A stretch of 6,600 nt of DNA, from contig CAKRVU010000075.1 in assembly GCA_934408835.1 (NCBI GenBank), positions 1 through 6,600 of the forward strand, in the 5' to 3' direction. Positions 1 through 5,988 of the stretch are shown here, in pieces (position 1 is the first letter of the stretch; every line of letters begins with the position of its first letter). Position numbers and translations under genes: made by a program. The notes below the pieces were generated by a model. The model had not been told where the DNA came from. It did not search any database and saw only the letters and a program-made list of their open reading frames with translations. This DNA comes from an uncultured Oscillospiraceae bacterium (GTDB taxonomy: Bacteria > Bacillota > Clostridia > Oscillospirales > Ruminococcaceae).

Positions 1-15
1 CAAACAATATGTTTG
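1..15 (-). other. Short inverted repeat downstream of proC
   Basis: Six-base arms (CAAACA / TGTTTG) separated by ATA lie 18 bases after the proC stop, at the window edge. The hairpin is short and AT-rich, and any T-tract would lie outside the window. It could be part of a terminator for the SCIFF-maturase-proC operon, but what is visible does not prove that. Confidence 0.25.
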
Positions 16-33
16 GACGTACTATTTTATGCG

Positions 34-828
34 TCATCTACTCAGTTCATATGCGCGTTTGGTACAATCGCTGCAGGCTTTTTGAATTGCTCCTAAAAAG
101 TCGTTCTCCTCCAATGCCTTTAACCCGGCCAGTGTTGTGCCACCGGGCGAACTCACCATTTGAATCAACTGATCAATACTGTTATCTGATTTGAGCATCA
201 TATCCGCGGCACCTTTTAACGAAGCGCAGAAAAGTTTTAATGCCGTTTCCTCGGAAATCCCTTCATTCACAGCATAATCTACAAACCCTTTGGCAAACAA
301 ATAAATGAAAGCCGGAGAAGACCCGTTCACGGCAATGATTTCGTTCATTTTATCCGCCGGAATCACAGCGGTTTCCCCATTGATACTGAAAATACGTTGC
401 ACAAATTCAAAATCAGAATCGGGAACTCTCTTGCCGGCCGAAAGAGCTGTAGCCCCTTGACCAATTAAAAGAGGGGTGTTAGGCATAACGCGAACAATCT
501 TTAGAGGGAAGCCAACAGCCTCTGTCATATACTCTTCTGTAATACCGGCGGCAATGGACACAAGAACGGTATTTTCTGAAACAGCGTCGCGGATTTGCTG
601 TAACACTTCCGGAAAATTCTGAGGCTTAATCGCCAATATTACATAATCGCAATGTTTCACCACATCTGCGGCGCTAGCGGATGTAACCACTCCGTGCTGT
701 AACAAAAAATCATAATGGTTCGCGTTAATATCATACGCCATCAATTCGCATTCTATACGACTTTGAAAGATTCCGGAAAGAATAGCCATCGCCATATTGC
801 CGGTTCCGATAAACCCAATCTTTTTCAT
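34..828 (-). CDS. proC: Pyrroline-5-carboxylate reductase
   Basis: ProC catalyses the last step of proline synthesis, reducing 1-pyrroline-5-carboxylate to L-proline with NAD(P)H in the cytoplasm. The 264-residue length is normal for the family. The N-terminus has the Rossmann dinucleotide motif GTGNMA (residues 8-13) in MKKIGFIGTGNMAMAIL. VRVMPNTP follows in the middle, then NGSSPAFIY at the start of the helical dimerisation domain. Near the C-terminus is the ProC signature SSPGGTTLAGLKALEE. The ATG start has AAGGAGG nine bases upstream, and that ribosome binding site lies inside the last codons of the maturase gene. Only one base separates the maturase stop from this ATG, so the two are almost certainly one transcript and probably translationally coupled. 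I see no defect in the reading frame. The family assignment is secure. A link between proline metabolism and the peptide system is not implied by sequence and may be positional only. Confidence 0.96.
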   Translation of the reverse strand: MKKIGFIGTGNMAMAILSGIFQSRIECELMAYDINANHYDFLLQHGVVTSASAADVVKHCDYVILAIKPQNFPEVLQQIRDAVSENTVLVSIAAGITEEYMTEAVGFPLKIVRVMPNTPLLIGQGATALSAGKRVPDSDFEFVQRIFSINGETAVIPADKMNEIIAVNGSSPAFIYLFAKGFVDYAVNEGISEETALKLFCASLKGAADMMLKSDNSIDQLIQMVSSPGGTTLAGLKALEENDFLGAIQKACSDCTKRAYELSR

Positions 829-829
829 T

Positions 830-2200
830 TTACATATCCTCCTTCTGTTCCGCTAAAGCCGCCTGTATCATAATTGCAACTTCAACCCGTTTCTTCTCCA
901 TCTCGCAACCGAGTTCATAGGGGGAAAAGACGTCGCCGGCGAACTCCAGATTATTGGCGTTGCACCCTCCGCTGCAATAAAATTTTGCCCAGCATTCCTG
1001 ACATTTTGGTTTGTCATAAATGGTTGTATGCGCAAAAAAACGTTTTTTCTCCAAATCGACGATTCCTGTAGAAAGGTTCCCCATTTTCCATTCTTCCTTT
1101 CCGACGAACTGATGACAAGGATAAATATCGCCGTCGGGAGTGACTGCAACGTACTCATTTCCACAACCGCAGCCACGCAGTCGTTTGATAGCGCACGGAC
1201 CTTGCGCCAGGTCAATCATAAAATGGAAGAAGTTGATTTCCTCCCCTTTTTTCTTTTTCTCAATCAATTGTTCCGCTAGGCGGTCATATTCCTCGAAAAT
1301 CTGGGGCAGTTCCTTGCGGGTAATGGCATAGGGTTCTTGCGGGTCGGATACGACAGGCTCGATGGAAAGCTGGCGGAATCCCAATTGATGCATCTGCATC
1401 ACATCTTTTGAAAAGTCAAGATTATACTTGGTGAAAGTGCCTCGAACGTAATAATCTTTTTTACCGCGACCGGATACCAATTGTTGATAAAGCGGTACTA
1501 TTTTGTCATAAGAGCCGCTTTGATCAACACGAGGACGCATTCTGTCATTGACTTCTTTTCGACCATCTAAAGAAAGGACGATATTATTCATTTCCTCATT
1601 GAGATAAGAAATCTTTTCTTCATCCAATAAAATGCCGTTTGTTGTCACCGTAAATCTGAAATGTTTTCCATATTCCTTTTCGCGTTCCCTGGCATAAGCT
1701 ACAATTTTTTGAATGACTTTAAAATTCATTAACGGTTCCCCGCCAAAAAAATCAAGCTCCAAATTTTTTCTTGTTCCAGAATGGGTCAGCAAAAAATCGA
1801 TCGCCTGTTTTCCGGTCTCCTCCGTCATCAATTTTCTGCCATGTCCAAAATCGCCTGTAGAAGCAAAGCAATAGCCGCAGCGAAGATTACAATCATGCGC
1901 AATATGTAAACACATCGCCTTGATTGGCGCGTCAGTCATACAATCAGCAAAGGCTTCATAATCATCCTCAGAAAACAAGCTGCCTTCCTGATACAGTTGA
2001 TAAAATTCCTGGTAGCTTTCCTCAATTTCTTCCTTTGAAAACTCAGGAAACTGCGCAAATATCGAGTGCGGACACTCCTCAGTCATAGGCAAAGTAATGG
2101 CGTCAACAATTGCATATGAAACCGCGTCAAGCAAATGGACTGCGCCGCTCCCAACGTCCAACAATATGCGGTAGTCACCTAGTTGATATTTATGAATCAT
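830..2200 (-). CDS. scfB: SCIFF peptide maturase, radical SAM/SPASM thioether-forming enzyme
   Basis: This enzyme installs thioether crosslinks in the SCIFF precursor encoded just upstream. The characterised Clostridium thermocellum homologue is CteB. From the start at 2200 it has 456 residues. An N-terminal segment (about 1-85, YRILLDVGSGAVHLLD) resembles the PqqD-like leader-binding RRE region known in CteB. The radical SAM domain carries CNLRCGYC (Cys104, Cys108, Cys111) for the SAM-binding 4Fe-4S cluster, FFGGEPL (about 151-157), and TVTTNG. The C-terminal SPASM region is cysteine-rich (336, 344, 346, 362, 400, 403, 409, 413, 432), as expected for two auxiliary clusters. An in-frame ATG at 2239 would add 13 residues, but it lies in the intergenic hairpin and has no ribosome binding site. 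The ATG at 2200 has AGGAAAGG about eight bases upstream and gives the family-like start MIHKYQLGDYR, so I prefer it. The gene is followed one base later by proC. Confidence 0.95.
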   Translation of the reverse strand: MIHKYQLGDYRILLDVGSGAVHLLDAVSYAIVDAITLPMTEECPHSIFAQFPEFSKEEIEESYQEFYQLYQEGSLFSEDDYEAFADCMTDAPIKAMCLHIAHDCNLRCGYCFASTGDFGHGRKLMTEETGKQAIDFLLTHSGTRKNLELDFFGGEPLMNFKVIQKIVAYAREREKEYGKHFRFTVTTNGILLDEEKISYLNEEMNNIVLSLDGRKEVNDRMRPRVDQSGSYDKIVPLYQQLVSGRGKKDYYVRGTFTKYNLDFSKDVMQMHQLGFRQLSIEPVVSDPQEPYAITRKELPQIFEEYDRLAEQLIEKKKKGEEINFFHFMIDLAQGPCAIKRLRGCGCGNEYVAVTPDGDIYPCHQFVGKEEWKMGNLSTGIVDLEKKRFFAHTTIYDKPKCQECWAKFYCSGGCNANNLEFAGDVFSPYELGCEMEKKRVEVAIMIQAALAEQKEDM

Positions 2201-2226
2201 TGTCTTTCTTTCCTTTCCTAACAGAA

Positions 2227-2253
2227 CATCCCGCCACATTCAGGGGCGGGATG
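2227..2253 (-). terminator. Hairpin between SCIFF precursor and maturase (partial terminator or attenuator)
   Basis: A perfect nine-pair stem (CATCCCGCC / GGCGGGATG) with a nine-base loop sits between the SCIFF stop (2288) and the maturase start (2200). On the transcribed minus strand it is followed only by TTCTGTT, a poor U-tract, so it looks like a leaky terminator or a 3'-stabilising hairpin. On the plus strand it is followed by CTTTTT, but no plus-strand gene runs into it. Partial termination would give more precursor than maturase mRNA, a common arrangement in RiPP operons. That role is inference. Confidence 0.65.
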
Positions 2254-2287
2254 CTTTTTACGAACACAAAAGCAAGTAATATCGCTC

Positions 2288-2434
2288 TTATTTGCTTTTA
2301 TGCTCACACGGTTGGTTGGCTACTGTACATGAGGTTTTGCACGCGGATTGACAAGAAGTCTGACATTCCCCGCAACCGCCTTTCGCAGCAGTTTCCTTTA
2401 AATTGGTATGATTGAGCGTTTTGATATGCTTCAA
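2288..2434 (-). CDS. scfA: SCIFF ranthipeptide precursor (six cysteines in forty-five)
   Basis: This 48-residue gene encodes the ribosomal precursor modified by the adjacent radical SAM enzyme. Translation gives MKHIKTL at the N-terminus and a cysteine-rich core including CQTSCQSACKTSCT. There are exactly six cysteines (21, 24, 28, 32, 36, 43), spaced C-x2-C-x3-C-x3-C-x3-C-x6-C, which is diagnostic for SCIFF. In the C. thermocellum homologue CteA the described thioether joins Cys32 to Thr37, and both residues occur here at those positions. The start is TTG at 2434, matching the family MKHIKTL start. A second TTG immediately upstream (2437) is possible and would add one residue. AGGGGAG at 2444-2450 is a strong ribosome binding site for either. 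A longer ATG-initiated ORF in another frame (2304-2495) overlaps it and hides it from simple ORF callers. The sigma-A-type promoter at 2467-2495 lies directly upstream. No dedicated transporter or leader peptidase is seen in the window. Confidence 0.95.
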   Translation of the reverse strand: MKHIKTLNHTNLKETAAKGGCGECQTSCQSACKTSCTVANQPCEHKSK

Positions 2435-2443
2435 CAAAATCGA

Positions 2444-2450
2444 CTCCCCT
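2444..2450 (-). promoter_or_regulatory. Ribosome binding site deciding the SCIFF TTG start
   Basis: AGGGGAG lies six bases from the TTG at 2437 and nine from the TTG at 2434. It supports initiation at this non-ATG pair and gives no support to the overlapping ATG ORF, whose start (2495) lies upstream of it in the promoter -35 box. Confidence 0.8.
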
Positions 2451-2466
2451 TTGATATAATACTACT

Positions 2467-2495
2467 ATATTACCACAGAATTCATCATATTTCAA
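2467..2495 (-). promoter_or_regulatory. Sigma-A-type promoter for the SCIFF operon
   Basis: On the minus strand, TTGAAA (2495-2490) is separated by exactly 17 bases from TAATAT (2472-2467). Transcription would begin near 2460, about 25 bases before the SCIFF start. The ATG of the overlapping 63-codon ORF falls inside the -35 region, which argues that ORF is not real. Confidence 0.8.
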
Positions 2496-2499
2496 GTGT

Positions 2500-2511
2500 A
2501 TTTTGCAAAAT
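2500..2511. repeat. Perfect 12-bp palindrome upstream of the SCIFF promoter
   Basis: ATTTTGCAAAAT lies five bases upstream of the SCIFF -35 box. A second perfect palindrome, AAATGCATTT, lies at 2570-2579. Both are candidate regulator sites in a non-coding gap of about 210 bases (2438-2647), but AT-rich palindromes arise easily by chance. I see no convincing intrinsic terminator for the upstream membrane gene in this gap. Confidence 0.35.
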
Positions 2512-2647
2512 CAAAAGAAATTCATTTTCACAAGATAAACGCAAGGCACAAACGCGTGATTGAAAAAAGAAATGCATTTGCCCTAAACGTTATTTGAAGG
2601 ATACGCATGCCTTTTATGTTTGTCTGAGGCGATTTTTCTCAAAAATT

Positions 2648-3046
2648 CTATCTTCTTTTTTTCTGATAATTGACGCCAAGTGTTCCTCCCAACATCGCGG
2701 ACGCCAAAATAACAATAAATTTGATCAAACTGCCAACAGAAATAAGCGTGCCCGTACCGATTAAAGCGCACATTATCAGGACGCCAGCAAAAAGCAATCC
2801 AAACAAAAAACCCACAATCAAACCTTGACGTTTATGAATTCTGGCAGCGATAAAACCACCAAAAAAAGCACTGATTCCGGCGCAGACCAAAACAATCATG
2901 GATATTGACGGAACAGGCACGTTAGAGCTGCTGATGACCAGGCCGGCTATGATAAATAACAGCGTAATACAGACGGTGCAACCGAGTAATCCCCACACCA
3001 GCGGTTTTATCATGCTTTCAAGATGAAGCCCTTTTTCTTCAGCCAT
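2648..3046 (-). CDS. DUF3792/TIGR04086 family small membrane protein
   Basis: This 132-residue integral membrane protein has unknown function. Four hydrophobic segments are visible at about 14-38, 46-68, 73-96 and 104-125. There is a positive loop (ARIHKRQ) between the second and third and a basic C-terminus (YQKKRR). Size, topology and position beside yajC match the TIGR04086/DUF3792 family, whose Bacillus member (YrzE) also sits next to the yajC homologue. I recall this family being found near SCIFF genes in clostridia as well. The ATG at 3046 has an excellent ribosome binding site, GGGAGG at 3056-3061. A strong terminator separates it from yajC, so it needs readthrough or its own promoter. 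A candidate element at 3064-3085 is listed separately. The next gene downstream is the SCIFF precursor, which has its own promoter. Confidence 0.85.
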   Translation of the reverse strand: MAEEKGLHLESMIKPLVWGLLGCTVCITLLFIIAGLVISSSNVPVPSISMIVLVCAGISAFFGGFIAARIHKRQGLIVGFLFGLLFAGVLIMCALIGTGTLISVGSLIKFIVILASAMLGGTLGVNYQKKRR

Positions 3047-3063
3047 TTTTATCTTCCTCCCAT

Positions 3064-3085
3064 CGTTTTTAATATCTGTATGCGG
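3064..3085 (-). promoter_or_regulatory. Candidate promoter element (CATACA type) for the DUF3792 gene
   Basis: The minus-strand sequence beginning CCGCATACAGATATT matches 17 of 22 positions of an element upstream of the GHL10 gene (4890-4911). CATACA resembles the -10 region of sporulation sigma-E/sigma-K promoters, but I found no clear -35 match at the right distance. No sigma-A-type pair is evident between the yajC terminator and this gene, so the element is the best promoter candidate. Confidence 0.35.
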
Positions 3086-3104
3086 TCGCCGTCCGTTTTA
3101 GAAC

Positions 3105-3136
3105 AAAAAAACCGAAAGCAAACAGCCTTTCGGTTT
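3105..3136 (-). terminator. Intrinsic terminator of yajC
   Basis: A ten-pair stem (AAACCGAAAG / CTTTCGGTTT) with an eight-base loop runs directly into a T7 tract on the minus strand (3111-3105). It starts nine bases after the yajC stop. This is a textbook rho-independent terminator that should separate yajC from the DUF3792 gene. Confidence 0.92.
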
Positions 3137-3145
3137 CACAAACAA

Positions 3146-3454
3146 TTATGCCTTTTCCGTAGCCGGTTCCGCCGGAGCAGAGGAAGCTTCCTGCGCGGTT
3201 TCATTGCTTTGAATCGCCCAGCGTTTCACACGAATTTTACTGCGGTCACTTCCAGTTTCGATGATTAGATGATCTTCTTTGATAACCACAACACGTCCAA
3301 CAATTCCGCCGATTGTGATAATCTCATCGCCAACCTGCACATTATTGCGCATTTGCGCTGTTTCTTTATCCCGCTTTTTCTGCGGACGAATCAGCAACAA
3401 ATACATAATGCCAAACATAACGACCAACATTAAAATTGGAGCAAACATATCCAT
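3146..3454 (-). CDS. yajC: Preprotein translocase accessory subunit YajC
   Basis: YajC is the small inner-membrane partner of SecDF in Sec protein export. The 102-residue protein starts MDMFAPILML and has one N-terminal membrane helix (about 3-22) ending in the family motif LIRPQKKRDKE. A compact cytoplasmic domain follows, with VQVGDEIITIGGIVGRVV (about 41-58), then a low-complexity Ala/Glu/Pro-rich tail. The ATG at 3454 has AGAGAGG nine bases upstream. The next in-frame ATG (codon 3) would be too far from it. secD and secF are not in the window, nor is tgt, which precedes yajC in many bacteria. A strong promoter and terminator flank the gene, so it is probably a single-gene transcript. Confidence 0.95.
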   Translation of the reverse strand: MDMFAPILMLVVMFGIMYLLLIRPQKKRDKETAQMRNNVQVGDEIITIGGIVGRVVVIKEDHLIIETGSDRSKIRVKRWAIQSNETAQEASSAPAEPATEKA

Positions 3455-3498
3455 AAGTTTAAACCTCTCTTATTCTTCTTTTAACACGATACTATTGT

Positions 3499-3527
3499 AG
3501 TATACATCCAATTCGAATAAAAATCAA
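3499..3527 (-). promoter_or_regulatory. Sigma-A-type promoter of yajC
   Basis: On the minus strand, TTGATT (3527-3522) is followed after 17 bases by TATACT (3504-3499). The start point would be near 3492, giving a leader of about 38 bases. A short inverted repeat, ATACTA-TTG-TAGTAT (3489-3503), overlaps the -10 and start region and could be an operator. Confidence 0.8.
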
Positions 3528-3586
3528 GTCTTATGGTGGAGAACGAGCAATCAAAATCGTGAACAAATGGTAAACTTCTATAGCGA

Positions 3587-4873
3587 CTACGAAAACAACG
3601 CGTTTAAATGGGAAATTTCCTCAGTAGACTGTGGGTTCGTCTCTCCGTCCGGCAAAAACAGGGACTGATAAGAATACAGACAATATCCGTGATAATGAGA
3701 AAGAGTGCGGAGGTACTCCTCCTGGCGGCAAAGCATATCACAACCGCTTTGTGAAACAGCCTTCCACTCCCCTTGCCCCGTACCTGCATTGGCATCGTTT
3801 TCCATTCCCAATTTATAAGCCGCCAATCCTGCATAAAGAACCACATCGTTTTGAATCAGCGAATCCCATTGCTGTGCAGCCTGGTCAAACGGAAGGGCAG
3901 CATTTTCAAAGCCATAATAAATTTGTGGCATAATATAGTCCACATATCCTTCTTCCGACAACCACTGATTGACGTTGATGTACATTTTATTGTAATCATT
4001 ACTCAAATTTGCCTGAGGGCTGATTCCAAACACCAGATTAGAATCTTTATTATGCACAGTCTGGTAAAGTTGGTGCACCATCTGAGAAGTAGCGTCCCTT
4101 CGCCAATCAGAAATATCAATTCCAGGATTTTGCTTCTGATAATAATCATGATCATTTTGAGGAAGTCCGTCTACACCGCTGGGATAAAAATAATCGTCCA
4201 AATGAATTCCAGATAAAGGATAATTGTCCAGTATTTCACGAACGCCCGAATCAATCAAATCGCGCACCTGCGGATTAGCCGGAATTAAAATATATCTTCC
4301 GGTTCCGTCCTTCATGTAATAATCCGATTGATTTTCCGACAAATACCATTGTTTTAATTGATACTGATCCGGAATCTGCTCAAACTCTTCATCAGTCATT
4401 GTCCGCATCGGATTAATCCAACCTTGTACCGATAAACCAGCGTCGTTCGCAGCGTTTAAAAACAATGCCAGCGGATCATAAGGAAGGCTTCCCCCCAAGG
4501 TTCCGGCGCAATATTTGGACATCGGAAACAACTCAGATGGGTACATCGCGTCTCCAAAAGCACGCAGTTGCAAAATCAACGTATTGCACCCAATCGCCGT
4601 CAGGTTATTACAAATTTGATGAACTTCATTCGTGAATTCTTCTTCTGATTTTCCGGCTAACAGTTGTCCCCATTCTAAATAAGAAAACCAACAGGCTCGC
4701 ATTTCCTCCGACTGCTGTTCTCCCGCAGCGGTTGTTGCAGAAGCTTCCTCCGGAACAGATATCGTGGGTTCCGGTGGACTCTCGGAAGAGTTTTCATGAA
4801 CGGACGAAAAACCGATCAATGCAAAAAAAAGAACACAAATAATTAGAAAAGCTCCTATTGCCAGTCGATTCAA
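3587..4873 (-). CDS. GHL10-type family 10 glycosylhydrolase-like extracytoplasmic protein
   Basis: This protein resembles the GHL10 (former DUF187, YngK-like) TIM-barrel hydrolase-like family, thought to act on envelope polysaccharides. The exact substrate is unknown. From 4873 it has 428 residues. A hydrophobic signal or anchor lies at about 4-22, then a Ser/Pro/Glu-rich linker, and the domain begins at EMRACWFSYLEW (about 57). Family features follow: LQLRAFGDAMYP (102-113), GWINPMR (151-157), ANPQVRD (199-205), GIHLDDYFYP (222-231), GISPQAN (283-289) and DYIMPQIYYGF (about 312-322). The acidic pair in HLDDY is a plausible active-site element. There is no lipobox cysteine. No ATG fits. TTG at 4885 is only two bases from AAAGGA. 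TTG at 4873 has GGGTGAT correctly placed and gives MNRLAIGAFL, so I prefer it. A TAA closes the frame just upstream. No clear terminator follows. Confidence 0.85.
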   Translation of the reverse strand: MNRLAIGAFLIICVLFFALIGFSSVHENSSESPPEPTISVPEEASATTAAGEQQSEEMRACWFSYLEWGQLLAGKSEEEFTNEVHQICNNLTAIGCNTLILQLRAFGDAMYPSELFPMSKYCAGTLGGSLPYDPLALFLNAANDAGLSVQGWINPMRTMTDEEFEQIPDQYQLKQWYLSENQSDYYMKDGTGRYILIPANPQVRDLIDSGVREILDNYPLSGIHLDDYFYPSGVDGLPQNDHDYYQKQNPGIDISDWRRDATSQMVHQLYQTVHNKDSNLVFGISPQANLSNDYNKMYINVNQWLSEEGYVDYIMPQIYYGFENAALPFDQAAQQWDSLIQNDVVLYAGLAAYKLGMENDANAGTGQGEWKAVSQSGCDMLCRQEEYLRTLSHYHGYCLYSYQSLFLPDGETNPQSTEEISHLNALFS

Positions 4874-4889
4874 ACAATCACCCAATTTC

Positions 4890-4911
4890 CTTTTTGATTA
4901 TTTGTATGCGG
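4890..4911 (-). promoter_or_regulatory. Candidate promoter element (CATACA type) for the GHL10 gene
   Basis: The minus-strand sequence beginning CCGCATACAAATAAT shares 17 of 22 positions with the element before the DUF3792 gene. Its end lies 17 bases from the TTG at 4873, against 18 bases from the ATG at 3046 in the other case, which supports both the element and the 4873 start. The resemblance to a sigma-E/K -10 is partial and no -35 is convincing. Readthrough from the upstream gene, across a 68-base gap without a strong terminator, is an alternative. Confidence 0.35.
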
Positions 4912-4953
4912 ACAAGGTCTTCGCTTATTCCAATGATTTGTATTCCGTCTGTC

Positions 4954-5928
4954 TTATTCAATTTCTAAGTCAATATTGGCCGTATAATTATCTGTGATGA
5001 TAGCAAGAGAGCCATCATTTTTCAAACGAAGCAGAATGTTCGAAGTCCTTTGGGGATCCATTTTAATTTCTACACCGTCTTCTATTGTCGATGTTTCAAT
5101 TCCATATTCCTTCAATTCATTCAATTGCTCGTTATCCTCCTCAATCGTCTCATCCACCCGTTTGGAAATTTCATGTGTATCCTGAAACGCCATCTTAAAT
5201 TTCAAATCGGATAATGTATCATCGATTGATGGTTCTGTCAACGATTTTTCCGACTCTTTCGGTTTCTGACGTGTAATGCCATCGGACAACGGAAGAACAT
5301 CATCAAATTTTGTGCGGATCTCGCTGTGGGATATCGGCTTTAGAGGTTGACGTGAATGAGTCGACCTTTGGTAATATTTCTGAAAGTCGTCAGAAACATC
5401 TGCTGACTTTTCTGACAGAAAATCCACCCCTGTAAACTTCTGATTTTTACAACGGGACAGTCGAATTAATACTATCACCTGAAAGATCAAGAAGATAGTG
5501 CAAGGTAGAATGATAATACACAAAATGCCCCAAATAGACGAAAGGAACGCATAAATAGAACCAACTGCCGGAATATTTTTAGCAACTATACCATAAGCAA
5601 CATTTGTTGTATAATAGTTTGTCACTCCATCTACTGTGGTAGAAAGCAATAAAACATTAGAACTAGAAATCGACTCAACAGTTGCTAAACGCTTTTTACC
5701 GTCAATATTACAGACAATGGTATCTCCTTCAGCAGGTTGTCTTGAAAAATCCACTGATACCGCCTGATTCTGATCTACAATATAAATATTGCTGCCAAAC
5801 AGCCAAATATCTTCACCGTGTGGTTTTGGGATAAAACTTCCAATTAAAAATATAATATATAGCGCTAAAATGAAAAAATAACAAACACCAAAAATCCATT
5901 TTAATTTTTTATGTTTTTTTGCATCCAC
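4954..5928 (-). CDS. Two-TM protein with degenerate signal-peptidase-like (S26) domain and acidic cytoplasmic tail
   Basis: Function is unknown. From the GTG at 5928 it has 324 residues. A basic N-terminus (MDAKKHKKLKW) precedes a membrane helix (about 10-32). An extracytoplasmic domain of about 95 residues follows, then a second helix (about 131-155), then a basic stop-transfer (RLSRCKNQK) and about 165 cytoplasmic residues rich in Glu, Asp, Ser and Lys. The segment GIVAKNIPAVGSIYAFLSS-IWG plus the second helix resembles the end of clostridial signal peptidase I proteins (IPYLGYLLSFLSSPWG type). Upstream, EGDTIVCNIDGKKRLATVESI resembles the GDIIxF...HRIVEI strand pair. The catalytic SMxPT serine motif, the His of HRIV and the GDxN box are not visible, so it is probably a non-catalytic relative. 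A TTG at 5988 would extend it by 20 residues but coincides with the promoter -35. The GTG has AGAGGA eight bases upstream. Confidence 0.75.
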   Translation of the reverse strand: MDAKKHKKLKWIFGVCYFFILALYIIFLIGSFIPKPHGEDIWLFGSNIYIVDQNQAVSVDFSRQPAEGDTIVCNIDGKKRLATVESISSSNVLLLSTTVDGVTNYYTTNVAYGIVAKNIPAVGSIYAFLSSIWGILCIIILPCTIFLIFQVIVLIRLSRCKNQKFTGVDFLSEKSADVSDDFQKYYQRSTHSRQPLKPISHSEIRTKFDDVLPLSDGITRQKPKESEKSLTEPSIDDTLSDLKFKMAFQDTHEISKRVDETIEEDNEQLNELKEYGIETSTIEDGVEIKMDPQRTSNILLRLKNDGSLAIITDNYTANIDLEIE

Positions 5929-5959
5929 GAACTTCGTCCTCTTTTCTACTTTAAATACT

Positions 5960-5988
5960 ATTATCCTATTTTTTATGTCAATTGTCAA
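5960..5988 (-). promoter_or_regulatory. Sigma-A-type promoter for the signal-peptidase-like gene
   Basis: A consensus TTGACA (5988-5983) is followed after 17 bases by GATAAT (5965-5960) on the minus strand. Transcription would start near 5953, about 25 bases before the GTG at 5928. Because the -35 lies on the first codons of the longest possible ORF, that longer ORF cannot be translated from this transcript. Confidence 0.82.

Noticed and set aside
868..1331. Several ORFs on both strands inside the maturase gene
   Set aside because: All are shadow frames of the radical SAM/SPASM coding sequence.
2227..2253. Hairpin as the terminator of a plus-strand gene
   Set aside because: The plus-strand T-tract is better, but no credible plus-strand gene lies upstream of it.
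2304..2495. Minus-strand 63-codon ORF overlapping the SCIFF gene
   Set aside because: Its ATG lies in the -35 box of the SCIFF promoter with no suitable ribosome binding site, and its frame destroys the six-cysteine pattern.
2583..2771. Minus-strand 62-codon ORF overlapping the end of the DUF3792 gene
   Set aside because: Most of it lies inside that gene in another frame, and its product resembles no family I recognise.
3604..4216. ORFs of 80-147 codons on both strands inside the GHL10 gene
   Set aside because: They are out-of-frame shadows; the GHL10 frame carries the recognisable family motifs.
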